From positions 24,055,681-24,115,680 of the forward strand of contig OU612071.1 of NCBI GenBank assembly GCA_914767715.1: 60,000 nt of DNA, given 5' to 3'. Both the position numbers and the translations under genes were made by a program. The notes beneath the pieces were generated by a model that ran no database searches, had not been told where the DNA came from, and saw only the letters and a list, made by a program, of their open reading frames with translations. Positions 47,041 to 58,157 of this stretch are shown here, piece by piece; position 1 is the stretch's first letter, and every line of letters starts with the position of its first letter. This DNA is from Membranipora membranacea. Lineage: Eukaryota; Bryozoa; Gymnolaemata; Cheilostomatida; Membraniporidae.

Positions 47041-48965
47041 GATTTTTAAAAAAATGTACAAATTCAACCGTGACATGAATGCTGTCAATGGTTATTTCAG
47101 GACTGCAATTCCTAAATGGTGATAAATACACCAAGGTCGACCATAAAGATACCAGCTCACTGAAAATGCAGCAGAATATTTCACATAGAATATCATGTGT
47201 GTTATTAAGGGTGAGCCCTCCAGACACACAGTTATCATAATCCTATACGCATCCAGCATAGTTACATTAGTGTTTTTCAATAATAAAAATATTGGGATGA
47301 CATTCGAGTAAAATTTAAGCTCAAACATTTGGGTGTATTTTGAAAATGCTATCATTGAACAGTATTCACTGAAAAAGCCAAATCCAAACCATGTTTCGGA
47401 ATATTAACAATATTAATTATTTTGAGGTCTATAGTCATTCTGATGGAATTTGATGGGTGACTGATGGGTCACCACAATCTATACTGAAAACTTATATCAA
47501 CCAACAGAAATATTCTTTTGTTTAAGTTCAGTATAGCATCCCCATTGTCATTTATAAATTGCTCCACTCTTTTGATAAAAGGCAATTAGAATTTGTTTGA
47601 AAATGTACACAATGGCATAGAAACTACAAATATATAGGCTCTTTGCATTGCCTTGCGCAACATTGCCACTGCACTGAAGGATGAAATAAACACCGTAATG
47701 AAAAGGTAAATCGCAATTTAAAATATGTTAAAAAAATATTTCAAACATGCCCTCAAAAGCTCGTTTAGATAATGTGATGAACTGATGCTCCAAAAAAAAA
47801 CCAGATCTCTGTGAGTTACCTTGTCGAAATGTAATTCTGCCCAAACAGAAAAACACGAACTTGGAGATTTTTTGTCAGATTTGGAGTTTTTTGCAGAAAA
47901 AGATAAATGAATAGTTAGCTGATTGACTAACGATCCAGGTGACCAAATGTGGTTATTCTGAATTAAAAACTGTAGGATGGAGAGAGCTGCTGGAAAAGTA
48001 GGGAGGAGATAACTACAACTGAGCATTTTTGACTTTAAATAACTGAGTATGCAGTTCATATAAGTATTTGCCTAACCACTTTCATAGAATCATTTCAGAG
48101 ATGATGCTAATGTAGAGGCAACACTGATCTGATGTCTCTTAGAGTATCACCAAATGCTTTATGTATGACCTAAATTTTATCGAGGAGAATAATAATGTAT
48201 ATTCAGAGAGTTGGAGCTGCACAGTGAAATCTATAAATAAGGGGTAGTTGCGCACAACACACCAAGTGCAAAGGGCTAGGATCAATGTATGCTTATAGTG
48301 CTAGTGAAAAAGGGGTAGATCCATGTCTCATGTCAAGTTGCTGGATGGGAACCTAACCAATCTGATTGATGACAAATTTATGAGCTGAAGATGTTTACAC
48401 ATAACCAGGGAACAATCTTTTCTTCCTCTTGACCTCAGAAACCGGATATAGGACCATAAACATCTACAGGTAAATATAACTCATACTGACTCTCGTGATC
48501 TGACTGGGCATGTAGATCACTGATAAACTAGGTTATCATTACCACAAAGCGGGTGTCGTAAGGCTAAGTATACATCATGCGTGACTTGAATTTGGGCATG
48601 TGCAAGAACAATGAGTTTAGTTTGGGTTCTGATTGCAACTTTGGAAAGGGGAAATGGGATGTCCCCTGCATAAACTACTAATCAAATTTAGCTAATAGTG
48701 ACAATAGAAGATAACTCTTTCTAACAATTCCGCACGCAATTGGGAGTGTGCCACCAGAGCAGGTAGCCAATCAGATGGCTTCGGAATTCCGAGGCTCAAT
48801 TTTGCAGAGATCAGCTCATGCCCAGAGCTGAGCATGCGCAGAATGAATATAACTAGAAAAGTATTAACATTATCATAATGCTTGCAGTATGATTTCAGAC
48901 TATGACCTTCATGCAACCTTCCTTCAATTTGTCATCTGCAATTGGCGTGTGGGAAATTGGAAGAA

Positions 48966-50152
48966 ATGGAGGTTATTTTGAAATCAATTTTAGGTGATTC
49001 TACATGTGCAGAAGAAGTTGTAACTCTGTTCAAAGGTAAGTGAAAGTGTAAAAGGTGGTTGAAGAGGTCACAGAAACATCAATAAGATTTAGAAATGAAT
49101 GATATTTATTTGGTAGAAGCTAAAAGTTTTAGTAACTCCTCCATCACCCAGTCACTCACAGTCACACACAACAATCAAAAAGTCACACCATCTTTAAATT
49201 TTTTCTTTGCCTATACTAGGCCTATATTATATCAGTCCCTTTTCAGCCACAGGAGGAATTTTATTACCTTAACCTTGCATTCAAGTTTGCTACTAGGGGT
49301 AGTTTTCTACCACATTTATTTCCTTTCTTTGATTTATACTGCTGTCACTGTGCATGTGGTGCCCTGTGGTAAAGTTAAAAGTAGTATAGAAACCTTCTGT
49401 TGTAAGTTTAGTCAACCGGTCAGTCTGGCAGTAGCATTTCTGTTCACTCTATAGGCCTATGTATCAATAACCTCTGTTGTAGATGAAATGATAACAGCAC
49501 AGTTGTTGAAAATGATGACGGATATGGAGGTTGAGGAGGTACTGGTACTAGTGAGAACCAAACTCAAAGATCTGCGGGCTGAAGTGGAGGTAGATGTTCA
49601 AACCGTGTGCGCTCACTGAAACATGATTCAAGCACACAGTTGTGTCTGTGTTCTGTATTCCTGTGTTCTGTATTACTCTTGAGTGGACATATATCACAAG
49701 GAAATTGATCATCACTTTAAGGAATGTTCTGTGAGAGCATGCGGAGTATAGGATGTCAGTGGGGAGGCGGTTAGCATGCTCTGTCTGATTTTCTACCATT
49801 GTTATGCATTCTGCATCTGGTCTATTTATGGTCGGTTACATATCACTCTGTGCTTACAGTTCTGACTTTACCAAGTCTTGAAACCTGTTTCGCCATCAGT
49901 GGTGGGAAAGCTAATATTATATTGTCTCAAATGTGATATTTTACGTAACACTGACTGTAATCTCAAACTCAAACTTCACATTTTTACTATCAGGAGACTA
50001 CTGTAGCCACAGACATTGCCGTTGGCACAGCTGCTAATCAGCCACCTGCTCAGAAAAGTGATGAAGATGTGATAGTTGTGGAGTCGGTCATTGACGGGCA
50101 AGACCAATCTGTACCTAAAAAAAAGCCGAGACCAGAAGTAGAAATAGATTAG
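48966..50152 (+). CDS. Small nuclear-type protein with helical (SAM-like) N-terminus and SUMO-interaction-like motif (48966-49035, 49483-49589, 49994-50152)
   Basis: Three exons join in consistent phases into 111 codons plus TAG. Exon 1 starts at ATG in a good context (AGAAATGG) and ends AAAG|GTAAG. Exon 2 lies between TGTTGTAG and GTGGAG|GTAGATG. Exon 3 follows TACTATCAG. The first 65 residues are predicted helical: AEEVVTLFKDEMITAQLL and MTDMEVEEVL resemble a short SAM-like fold (weak). The tail has DEDVIVVESVID, an acidic-flanked hydrophobic run like a SUMO-interacting motif, then a basic PKKKPRP, a possible nuclear localisation signal. It lies inside the 14.6-kb transposon, just outside the foldback array, so it may be an accessory protein or a captured gene. 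The function is unknown. Confidence 0.55.
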
Positions 50153-50445
50153 TTGGTTAGCCATGTTAGTTGGACATTGAACCAAAGCCAGGTGCTCAGT
50201 CTCAGAGGAGGAGGCGAGCTATTGTATATGATTGATTAGATTACATTGATTAATTAGATTGACAATCCTCTGTTTAAGCTAGGTTTTCTTACTTTCTCTT
50301 TCAGTATTATTGTACCTAGCTTGTCTCTCTTTTTTTTGAAGAATATGTAAATGGTACTTGTACATATAGCCATAACCTGAGGATCAAAATCTCAAAAATA
50401 TATGCATGGTTTTATACTGGTTCAAACAATTATACGGAAGCGCGA

Positions 50446-51062
50446 CAACTTGGCCCGAGCCAAACTTGGCCCGATCCAAACTTGGCCCGAGCCAAACTTG
50501 GCCCGAGCCAAACTTGGCCCGAGCCAAACTTGGCCCGAGCCAAACTTGGCCCGAGCCAAACTTGGCCCGAGCCAAACTTGGCCCGAGCCAAACTTGGCCC
50601 GAGCCAACCTTGGCCCGAGCCAAACTTGGCCCGAGCCAACCTTGGCCCGAGCCAAACTTGGCCCGAGCCAACCTTGGCCCGAGCCAAACTTGGCCCGAGC
50701 CAAACTTGGCCCGAGCCAAACTTGGCCCGATCCAAACTTGGCCCGAGCCAAACTTGGCCCGAGCCAAACTTGGCCCGAGCCAAACTTGGCCCGAGCCAAA
50801 CTTGGCCCGAGCCAACCTTGGCCCGAGCCAAACTTGGCCCGAGCCAACCTTATCCCGAGCCAAACTTGGCCCGAGCCAAACTTGGCCCGAGCCAAACTTG
50901 GCCCGAGCCAAACTTGGCCCGAGCCAAACTTGGCCCGAGCCAAACTTGGCCCGAGCCAACCTTGGCCCGAGCCAAACTTGGCCCGAGCCAACCTTATCCC
51001 GAGCCAAACTTGGCCCGAGCCAACCTTGGCCCGAGCCAAACTTGGCCCGAGCCAAACTTGGC
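50446..51062. repeat. Outer-left array: 16-bp unit, about 38 copies
   Basis: The unit is GGCCCGAGCCAAACTT. Variants are GATCC for GAGCC, AACCTT for AAACTT, and two TATCCCGAGCC units (about 50848 and 50995) that mark a higher-order duplication about 147 bp apart. Since 48 bp is three units and the unit has no stop, all frames are open; long proteins predicted here are artefacts. Confidence 0.95.
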
Positions 51063-51975
51063 CCCAAATATTTAAATTGCAAATTAGTAAGACATGGCCC
51101 CAATTAGGAAAACTTGGCCCCAAGTACTGGAACTTGGCCCAAATTAGTAAAACTTGGCCCCAAATATAAAACTTGGCCCCATGTACTGAAACATGGCCCC
51201 AATTAGTAAATCTTGGCCCCAAATATAAAACTTGGCCCGATGCAATGGAACTTGGCCCCAATTAGTAAAACTTGGCCCCAAGTACTGAAACTTGGCCCCA
51301 ATTAGTGAAACTTGGCCCAAATTAGTAAAACTTGTCCCAATGCAATGAAACTTGGCCCCAATTAGTAAAACTTGGCCCCAAGTACTGAAACTTGGCCCCA
51401 ATTAGTGAAACTTGGCCCCAATTAGTAAAACTTGGCCCCAAATACTGAAACTTGGCCCCAATGAGTAAAGCTTGGCCCCAATGAGTAAAGCTTGGCCCCA
51501 ATTAGTAAAACTTGGCCCCATGTACTGAAACTTGGCCCCAATTAGTAAATCTTGGCCCCAAATATAAAACTTGGCCCGATTCAATGGAACTTAGCCCCAA
51601 TTAGTAATGCTTGGCCCCAATTAGTAAAACTTGGCCCCATGTACTGAAACTTGGCCCCAATTAGTGAATCTTGGCCCCAAATATAAAACTTGTCCTGATG
51701 CAAAGAAACTTGGCCCCAATTAGTAAAACTTGGCCCCAAGTACTGAAACTTGGCCCCAATTAGTGAAACTTGGCCCCAATTAGTAAAACTTGGCCCCAAG
51801 TACTGAAACTTGGCCCCAATTAGTAAAGCTTGGCCCCAATTAGTAAAACTTGGCCCCAAGTACTGAAACTTGGCCCCAATTAGTAAAACTTGGCCCCAAA
51901 TATAAAACTTGGCCCCAATTAGTAAAGCTTGGCCCCAATTAGTAAAACTTGGCCCCAAGTACTGAAACTTGGCCC
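51063..51975. repeat. Inner-left array: ~20-bp unit, about 45 copies
   Basis: The units read AATTAGTAAAACTTGGCCCC alternating with AAGTACTGAAACTTGGCCCC and AAATATAAAACTTGGCCCC. The CTTGGCCC core is shared with the 16-bp array, so one probably grew from the other. Its mirror image at 57090-57246 is only about one sixth as long. Confidence 0.92.
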
Positions 51976-52641
51976 CACATAGTAAAATTAGTAAAATACC
52001 AAAGTCAATTACCTTATCTGGTCGTTACGACATATGCTATTTGTTTTGTCATGCGTTTAGATTATGAAATAAATGTGTGTGAAGCTGCAATAAACTTTTA
52101 TTTAATATAATTAATCATCAGAAGCATCGATCTAAAAAAATGAAAGAGAATTATGCGTGTGTAGTAATAGTTACCTTATTATTGAATATAAAACTACAGA
52201 AGAACACAAAAGCCACTGTATGCAGGCAAAAATGATAATCCGTTCTTGCAAAATTAAAAATTGTTTCCATTATAGAGACATAATGAATTTTTTGAGATTG
52301 AATGTGTGATTAAAAATGAGATGTTTATAAAGTTTGATGGAAAATATTAAATAGAGTAAGCAGCTAGAGAATTTATTTAATATCTAAACCTGCGCTAAAA
52401 CCAATAGTTCTTTGAGTTTTATGCAACACAAAAATTTGGCTTTCAAGTGATAATACTTCAGTACTACCATGTACTAAGATGAAAACTATTGAGAGACAAA
52501 ATAGAATTTCTTCTGAGATTGGAAATGAGGTAACAATAAGCCAATTTACAATGGTCGTTGCAAAAATATAAAGGAAACAGTATGGGCAGTTAGATTGTTA
52601 GCTATTTACAAAACTTAGTTTCACAGTCTCCTAAGAGATAA
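51976..52641. other. AT-rich spacer, nothing recognised
   Basis: Lies between the left array and the 3' end of the MULE transposase. No open frame or repeat of note. Confidence 0.5.
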
Positions 52642-55600
52642 TTAATACATAGGTACCACCATGTAATGTGATGAAAAAAAATATGAGATAAAATACAAAT
52701 TTCTGTGATAAGAAATGAGATGAAAATCAGAAGATGTGAATTGTTCATTCACATCTTCGGAGCGAGAGTCGTCATCAACGGCAGGCAGCATATGGTATGC
52801 CATATTTTTTATTTGCCTGTAATAAATATTGTCTTCATCGAGTCGATCCCAGGCTTTTACCCAAAACCTGTTGAGTCTTTCACATTTTAATTTTTTAGTT
52901 AGACTGCTAAAGCCTGCCGAAATCTCTTTCAGCTCCAGTTCTACAGAAGATGACTCCTTCCGTAACTCTTCAATCAACATGAATGTTGGGGGCTTAACAA
53001 ACTCCCACCTGGCGATTAAACTTGTTATGCCAGCCTGAAAACGGAAACAATATTATTCAATATGCACACATAGCTCCTGTTTTAAAGAAGCCTGTGAATA
53101 TTATTTACTTTCAAGCTATAGTAACGCCTCCCAATATTTGGTATCATATTGGATGTCTCGGGCTAATCAAGAGCACTGGCTCTTGATTAACCAGATACCT
53201 CCAATAGGATTTGTGGCAACATTTTAGATAGCCTATGAATTCAGTTGTACCGATGAGCTTCATTCAAATAAATTTTCATCGTCATGTTATTAGCAATTGT
53301 TCTACTACCTAAGCAATATGTCATATACCAAAAGGCGCTACTATAGCTTTAACTTTATGATTTAAAGCATAGATTTTTGTAACACGGACACAAAATGTTG
53401 GTTGTTGCTCATTGCATACTGAGTGATGAACCTTTCTGATCAAGTGAAGATTGCTTTACAAGGGTTCAAATATGAACAACCCTAAACGAATTGTGAAATT
53501 GAATGTCAGTTACCTTCGAGAGAGTTATTTTTCCTTATCGCCTGTCGATACACACTCCAGAATTTTGGCTCAAATCTTCCATTCAGCCATGTAATCTCAA
53601 AATACTCAAACAACTGCCTGAAGTGAGGCTCGTTGTTCTCCGCGACCACATAGCGATAAGCTTCCTGAATCAAGTGGACAGGTAGGTAGGAGAGCCCCCA
53701 CAGAAACCCACAAACACGACAAGTTCTGTGGTGATGACGATAGCCTGATGCGAGACCTGTAACATTAACCATGCACTCTCAAGTTTTTGAGGTTGAGCTG
53801 ATGTGAGAAGTTATGCTAGTATAAAGTTTTTCTTTTTTCGTGGTTACTAACCTTTTAGAGAAACTCGACGATAACTTTTTGTGCTTTCTCAATTATGACT
53901 TAATAACTTCATAAGAAGTTAAAATTTGATATTTATTATACTATTAATATATCGGTTTATTGCATATTTATAATCATAATATTATTATTACTCATAGTCA
54001 TAGTTATTTATGCATAACGTTGACTTCTTACCAAGCTTTTGCACCCTGCGCCAGATGCATTTCCGGAAATGGAAGTTACATCCTACTATATGTACTCCTT
54101 GAAACGCTGATGAAAAAACAGTCCAGATCCCTAAACAGACAAATGAGATGATTTTTTATGATACAACTGTGCACAAGGCAATAAATGTCTTTTGTTTTAT
54201 ACACGTGGAGGATTGGTCAAGGAAATATAACACAGAACAAGAACATCATTGCAAAACACTACCACTTTATTTGTTCTGTCACTGCGTGAAAAACATTCAT
54301 AAAGATGATTGTAGATTGACATTAAAAGCGTATATGTACCAAGAAAAAATGAAGAAGTTGCCCTCAATTAACAAACCCCAAAACAAAGCTCCATTATTGA
54401 CATCTTGTGAATTAAAATTTACAGTTTGTATTTCAAATTTTACAGCTCAGTCAGGTGTGTTTTGATATTCTTTCACGAACAATTTAATTGTGTACCTTTC
54501 TCAAGATCGATGATGATGGTTTGATCATTGAGATTGGCGATTTTCTTTAACTCATTGAACATCTATAAAAAGGCACAATGGAAAATATAATTGGAAAGCA
54601 CTCAGGCATTCTTTAAAATACACCCAACCCGAATTTAAACACACAGTGTCAAATAAATACAGTGGAATAATATAGTCATTATATTAGAAGATGTCAAGAA
54701 TCATTTGATACCAAGCTACTAGTTTGGAGAGGTTAATCGAAGGAAAAAAAAATGTCAACAATTGCATAAAATCCTACTTCCTCTACATTAAATCTGAAAT
54801 TCAGCCACAGACCAAAGTGTCTTACACGCAAGCGATCAGTCCTGCCATAGAGAATAATTAGCATGGTCATTAAAGTGAGGCTCTTCAATTGCCAAATCCG
54901 AGGAAAGTAGTTAAGAATAGGATCAGGTAACCACTTGACGACCTGCATAGGAGGAATTTCTGAATAATTTTAGTTCAACTTTAACATATTAACTTGTTTG
55001 TGATTAATAATGGTGTGATTTTAAGCGAGATAGTCTGATCAGTGGGAAACCTGTCGTTAACTAATCAGGATATCTAACCATCAAATAGTCTGCCTGCTGC
55101 TTTGAAGACATAAGGACATATACGGAGGGTAGTTGCTCTTCCCTATCGGCTGTTCTAACAAAGCAGTTTATTGTCAGAAGTTGTTGGAAAGGTTTGACAA
55201 CTGTCTTGAAGGTTCCATCTATACCCCTACAATTGAAATTAGTCATGCTGAAGAAAGAAAATAATATATTGAAAATACAACAATATTATGAAAAGAGGTG
55301 ACAAAAGGAAGAAGACCTGCAAACATGCAAATTCAATATTTGGCCTGCTGCATCGGTAGATACTGTTTGTTGATACAGGATGACTTTCTAAATTACCGAG
55401 GCCCACGCATCCCATACAATGTAGTGATTCTCCTCTATGGACAATAGTGAACCACTTGAATTCCTAGACTCAGGTTCGGTGGCAATGATTCCTTCAATCA
55501 TTGTAATTTCAAACTTTGGTGCTTCCTGCCCTTGGGCTGTTTGATTTGCAAAGCAAGATACACCATCGGTATTATAAAGTTCCGTATTTCTGCAGTTTCC

Positions 55601-56273
55601 TCATAAAGCTTCTTAACAGCCCTATCAACAATTATCGATGTCTGGGCAAACGTATCCTCATTTACTAACTTTTCTGCCCGGTAGAATCAATAAACAAACA
55701 AAAATCATCAGACTATCAGATAAACACATTCGTTTCAATGCAAGTAATCTGTAACATTCATAAATTATTAATGTCAGAGAGCAGACAAGCTTTATAGTTT
55801 GCCTATAGAGTCAACTACCATACCTATCTAGCGATGCGAGCACATTCTAGTGGTTTCCTATAGGCAGGATGATTGTGATCCCCTCTACTTATATTTAATG
55901 CTCCATTCGACTCTTTCACAATTGCTTTACACTTTGTTGGCTTGCCATACCTCGCACAACGCCATCAAACTACCACTTCCTATCAAGAGATCAGGATAGT
56001 ATATCTAGTCATGGCAAGCCAACAGACAATTTCAGTACAATTCATGGTTTTATTATTTAATTTGTCAGTTGCGTTTTATTGGCAGCTTATTCGAAAATCA
56101 GGAAAATATGTTTATGTTCAGTAGTTAGATGTCACTGAAGCACCTCACAATCCCTGTTCTCCTTAACATAGCGATGTCCTAGATGTCGATCGATTAAACA
56201 ATTCCCTTCGCGCTGGGTCGCTGCTCTCACTAGCGCAAACCTCGGACCATCGATAACTGTATCTATACATTGC
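52642..56273 (-). pseudogene. FLYWCH-MULE transposase, multi-exon, with several frameshifts
   Basis: Exons (minus): 56273-56144 and about 55969-55824 give a FLYWCH finger (LGHRYVKEN, then WRCARYGKPTKCKA, then GDHNHP after a frameshift). 55677-55397 is a linker (TSIIVDRAVKKLYEE), with another frameshift near 55520. 55226-55079 has DGTFKTVVKPFQQL, the first catalytic Asp. 54562-54496 has TIIIDLEK, the second acidic site. 54130-54032 has GCNFHFRKCIWRRVQKLG, the MULE C/H motif. 53756-53514 has LSYLPVHLIQEAYRYV and ITWLNGRFEPKFW. 53034-52642 has WHNKFNRQVG and, after a one-base shift, a Glu/Lys-rich tail. Exons from 55226 to 53514 join in perfect phase, so decay is recent or confined to the ends. 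It would cut and paste the surrounding foldback or 14.6-kb element. Confidence 0.85.
53164..53189. repeat. Small perfect hairpin, 11-bp stem
   Basis: TAATCAAGAGC, loop ACTG, GCTCTTGATTA. It lies in the intron between the last two transposase exons. Confidence 0.85.
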
Positions 56274-56461
56274 CTGAAATGTGCATTATGATATATGTTA
56301 TGCAGTATGTATGTGCGTAGGATTTAGCTGTTTAATCATTTTTTGTATTAATGAAGCTATGATGAGGATGATTAATCTTCCACTCTGACAAAGTATGAAG
56401 ATTCTGCAACACTTTTGTGTTTTGCCTGTGAGCAACTGCTCTGACCCGAGAATAGTGACAA

Positions 56462-56810
56462 TATTACCGCTATACCTCACCTATAAGGCCCGTGCCTTAT
56501 AGATGAAGGCGCCTTAGAGAGTGGAGCATAATATGCGCCTATATTATAGGCGCGGCTATCATTTGAAGGATTTTTATATTTGACTTAGACCAAAACCGTG
56601 GTTTGAAAAGGAATGCCACATAGCTCAGTAGACAGAGCACCTACCTTGTGAACACAATGTTGCGGGTTTGAATCCGATCGAGGTCAGTTTTTTTTTCCAA
56701 AGGGGTGCCTTGTAGCTATTGGGTGCCCCATAACTGTAGCATTTTTAATTTTTCCAAGGGAGGTGCTTCACTTATAAGGCCGGTGCCTTATAAATGAGGT
56801 ATTACAGTAT
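56462..56810. mobile_element. ~350-bp MITE-like element with a tRNA-like core
   Basis: The left end (TATACCTCACCTATAAGGC) and the complement of the right end (AATACCTCATTTATAAGGC) are inverted repeats of about 35 bp, each with a further small TAAGGC/GCCTTA palindrome. The tRNA-like stretch lies between. No target duplication could be fixed, although TATTAC occurs near both ends. The element lies 5' of the FLYWCH exon. Confidence 0.6.
56622..56692 (+). ncRNA. tRNA-like sequence (Thr-TGT-like), probably a pseudogene or SINE head
   Basis: CACATAGCTCAGTAGACAGA fits an A-box, CTTGTGA an anticodon loop (TGT), and GGGTTTGAATCC a B-box, and a run of nine T follows within 15 bases as a polymerase III stop would. 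The acceptor stem does not pair well and the D-arm deviates, so a working tRNA is doubtful. Confidence 0.45.
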
Positions 56811-57089
56811 TACTAAAGCTAGATCCTGATGCTGAATCATTGTTGAATCTTCTTGTCAACGATAATAATATATGTTACAGACATTTAGAATATGATGTTT
56901 CTTAACATTTTTACCTATCATCGTCAAGTCTGGCCTCCTCCGATAGTTGCACTGCATCTTTTTCTTTTTCTATGAAAGAGATTCTGGTGCAATCGACAAT
57001 ATTGGAAAAAAGAATAAAACAGGACAAATTGAAAGATTTACATAAAACAATATCATGTCTTAGAAACTGACTTGCTCATCAGACATACC

Positions 57090-57246
57090 TCCACGTTTTA
57101 CTAATTGGGGCCAAGTTTCAGTACTTGAGGCCAAGTTTTACTAATTGGGGCCAAGTTTCATTGCACGGGCCAAGTTTTACTATTTGGGGCCAAGCTTTAC
57201 GAATCGGGGCCAAATTTCATTGCATCGGGCCAAGTTTTATATTTGG
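57090..57246. repeat. Inner-right array (mirror of 51063-51975), about 7-8 copies
   Basis: Units such as GGGGCCAAGTTTTACTAATT are the reverse complement of the inner-left unit, including the TATAT and TGCA (CATTGCA) variants. It is much shorter than the left array. Confidence 0.92.
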
Positions 57247-57883
57247 GGCCAAGTTTGGCTCGGGCCAAGTTTGTCTCGGGCCAAGTTTGTCTCGGGCCAA
57301 GTTTGGCTCGGGCCAAGTTTGGCTCAAACCAAGTTTGTCTCGGGCCAAGTTTGGCTTGGGCCAAGTTTGGCTCGGGCCAAGTTTGGCTCGGGCCAAGTTT
57401 GGCTCGGGCCAAGTTTGTCTCGGGCCAAGTTTGGCTCGGGCCAAGTTTGGCTCGGGCCAAGTTTGGCTTGGGCCAAATTTGGCTCGGGCCAAGTTTGGCT
57501 CGGGCCAAGTTTGGCTCGGGCCAAGTTTGTCTCGGGCCAAGTTTGGCTCGGGCCAAGTTTGGCTCGGGCCAAGTTTGGCTCGGGCCAAGTTTGGCCTGGG
57601 CCAAGTTTGGCTCGGGCCAAGTTTGGCTCGGGCCAAGTTTGGCTCGGGCCAAGTTTGGCTCGGGCCAAGTTTGGCTCGGGCCAAGTTTGGCTCGGGCCAA
57701 GTTTGGCTCGGGCCAAGTTTGGCTCGGGCCAAGTTTGGCTCGGGCCAAGTTTGGCTCGGGCCAAGTTTGGCTCGGGCCAAGTTTGTCTCGGGCCAAGTTT
57801 GGCTCGGGCCAAGTTTGGCTCGGGCCAAGTTTGGCTCGGGCCAAGTTTGGCCTGGGCCAAGTTTGGCTCGGGCCAAGTTGTCG
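57247..57883. repeat. Outer-right array: inverted 16-bp unit, about 39 copies
   Basis: The unit is AAGTTTGGCTCGGGCC, the reverse complement of the outer-left unit. Variants here (TTGTCTCGGG, TTGGCTTGGG, TTGGCCTGGG) differ from those on the left (AACCTT, GATCC), so the arms have evolved separately after they formed. Confidence 0.95.
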
Positions 57884-58157
57884 CGGATTCGTGCCACCTT
57901 GCTCTCCATAATTTTTAATCAAATGACCTTGAGCTTGTACACCAAGCTAAGTTGTAATGAGCTCTATTAAAAGTCAAAGTTTGATATCTGTTATATAATT
58001 GGTCACTTATCCAAATCATGATATTTCATTGGCAACTGACAATTTAAACTTTGAGCAAATTGATTTAAGAAGGAGAGGATAATCCTGAGTTCGGTTTTAT
58101 GACGGTTCGTAGTTCGTGAGTTCGTGGTTCGGCTTTTCGTACCTACCGATCAAATAG

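Larger units (their letters stand above)
50443..57883. mobile_element. 7.4-kb foldback structure with inverted minisatellite arrays (TU/FB-like MULE)
   Basis: Both ends begin CGACAACTTGGCCCGAGCC, in opposite orientation, and run into long arrays of the 16-bp unit. The flanks CGGAAGCG (50435-50442) and CGGATTCG (57884-57891) match at 6 of 8 bases, a possible worn target duplication. Inside lies a FLYWCH-MULE transposase gene on the minus strand. It is either an independent element nested in the 14.6-kb one or that element's internal inverted arrays. Sea-urchin TU and fly FB elements share this build. Confidence 0.75.
43544..58148. mobile_element. 14.6-kb DNA transposon in BEL pol: ~60-bp inverted ends, 9-bp target duplication (MULE-like)
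   Basis: The left end CGGTAGGTACGAAAAACCGA and the complement of the right end (CGGTAGGTACGAAAAGCCGA) match, and similarity runs about 60 bp with internal ACGAAC repeats. ATCAAAGAG (43535-43543) and ATCAAATAG (58149-58157) form a 9-bp duplication with one difference, and BEL pol reads on from the second copy. Nine-base duplications point to the MULE superfamily. It encloses a three-exon gene, a tandem duplication, SINE pieces and a 7.4-kb foldback structure with a MULE transposase. Confidence 0.8.

Noticed and set aside
49095-49454. 119-codon frame between exons 1 and 2 of the small nuclear-type gene
   Set aside because: It lies in the intron defined by phase-matched splice sites; composition is hydrophobic and Ser-rich without a domain.
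50384-51261. Several long overlapping open frames on both strands (up to ~280 codons) with LARAKFGSGQVW-type repeats
   Set aside because: They are produced by a 16-bp repeat without stop codons; every frame on both strands is open and edges follow the array, not a gene.
50446-51975. CRISPR-like regular repetition
   Set aside because: Units are contiguous without unique spacers, and the genome is eukaryotic.
57125-57970. Equally long repeat-peptide frames on both strands
   Set aside because: Mirror image of the same 16-bp array; no start, domain or splice evidence.
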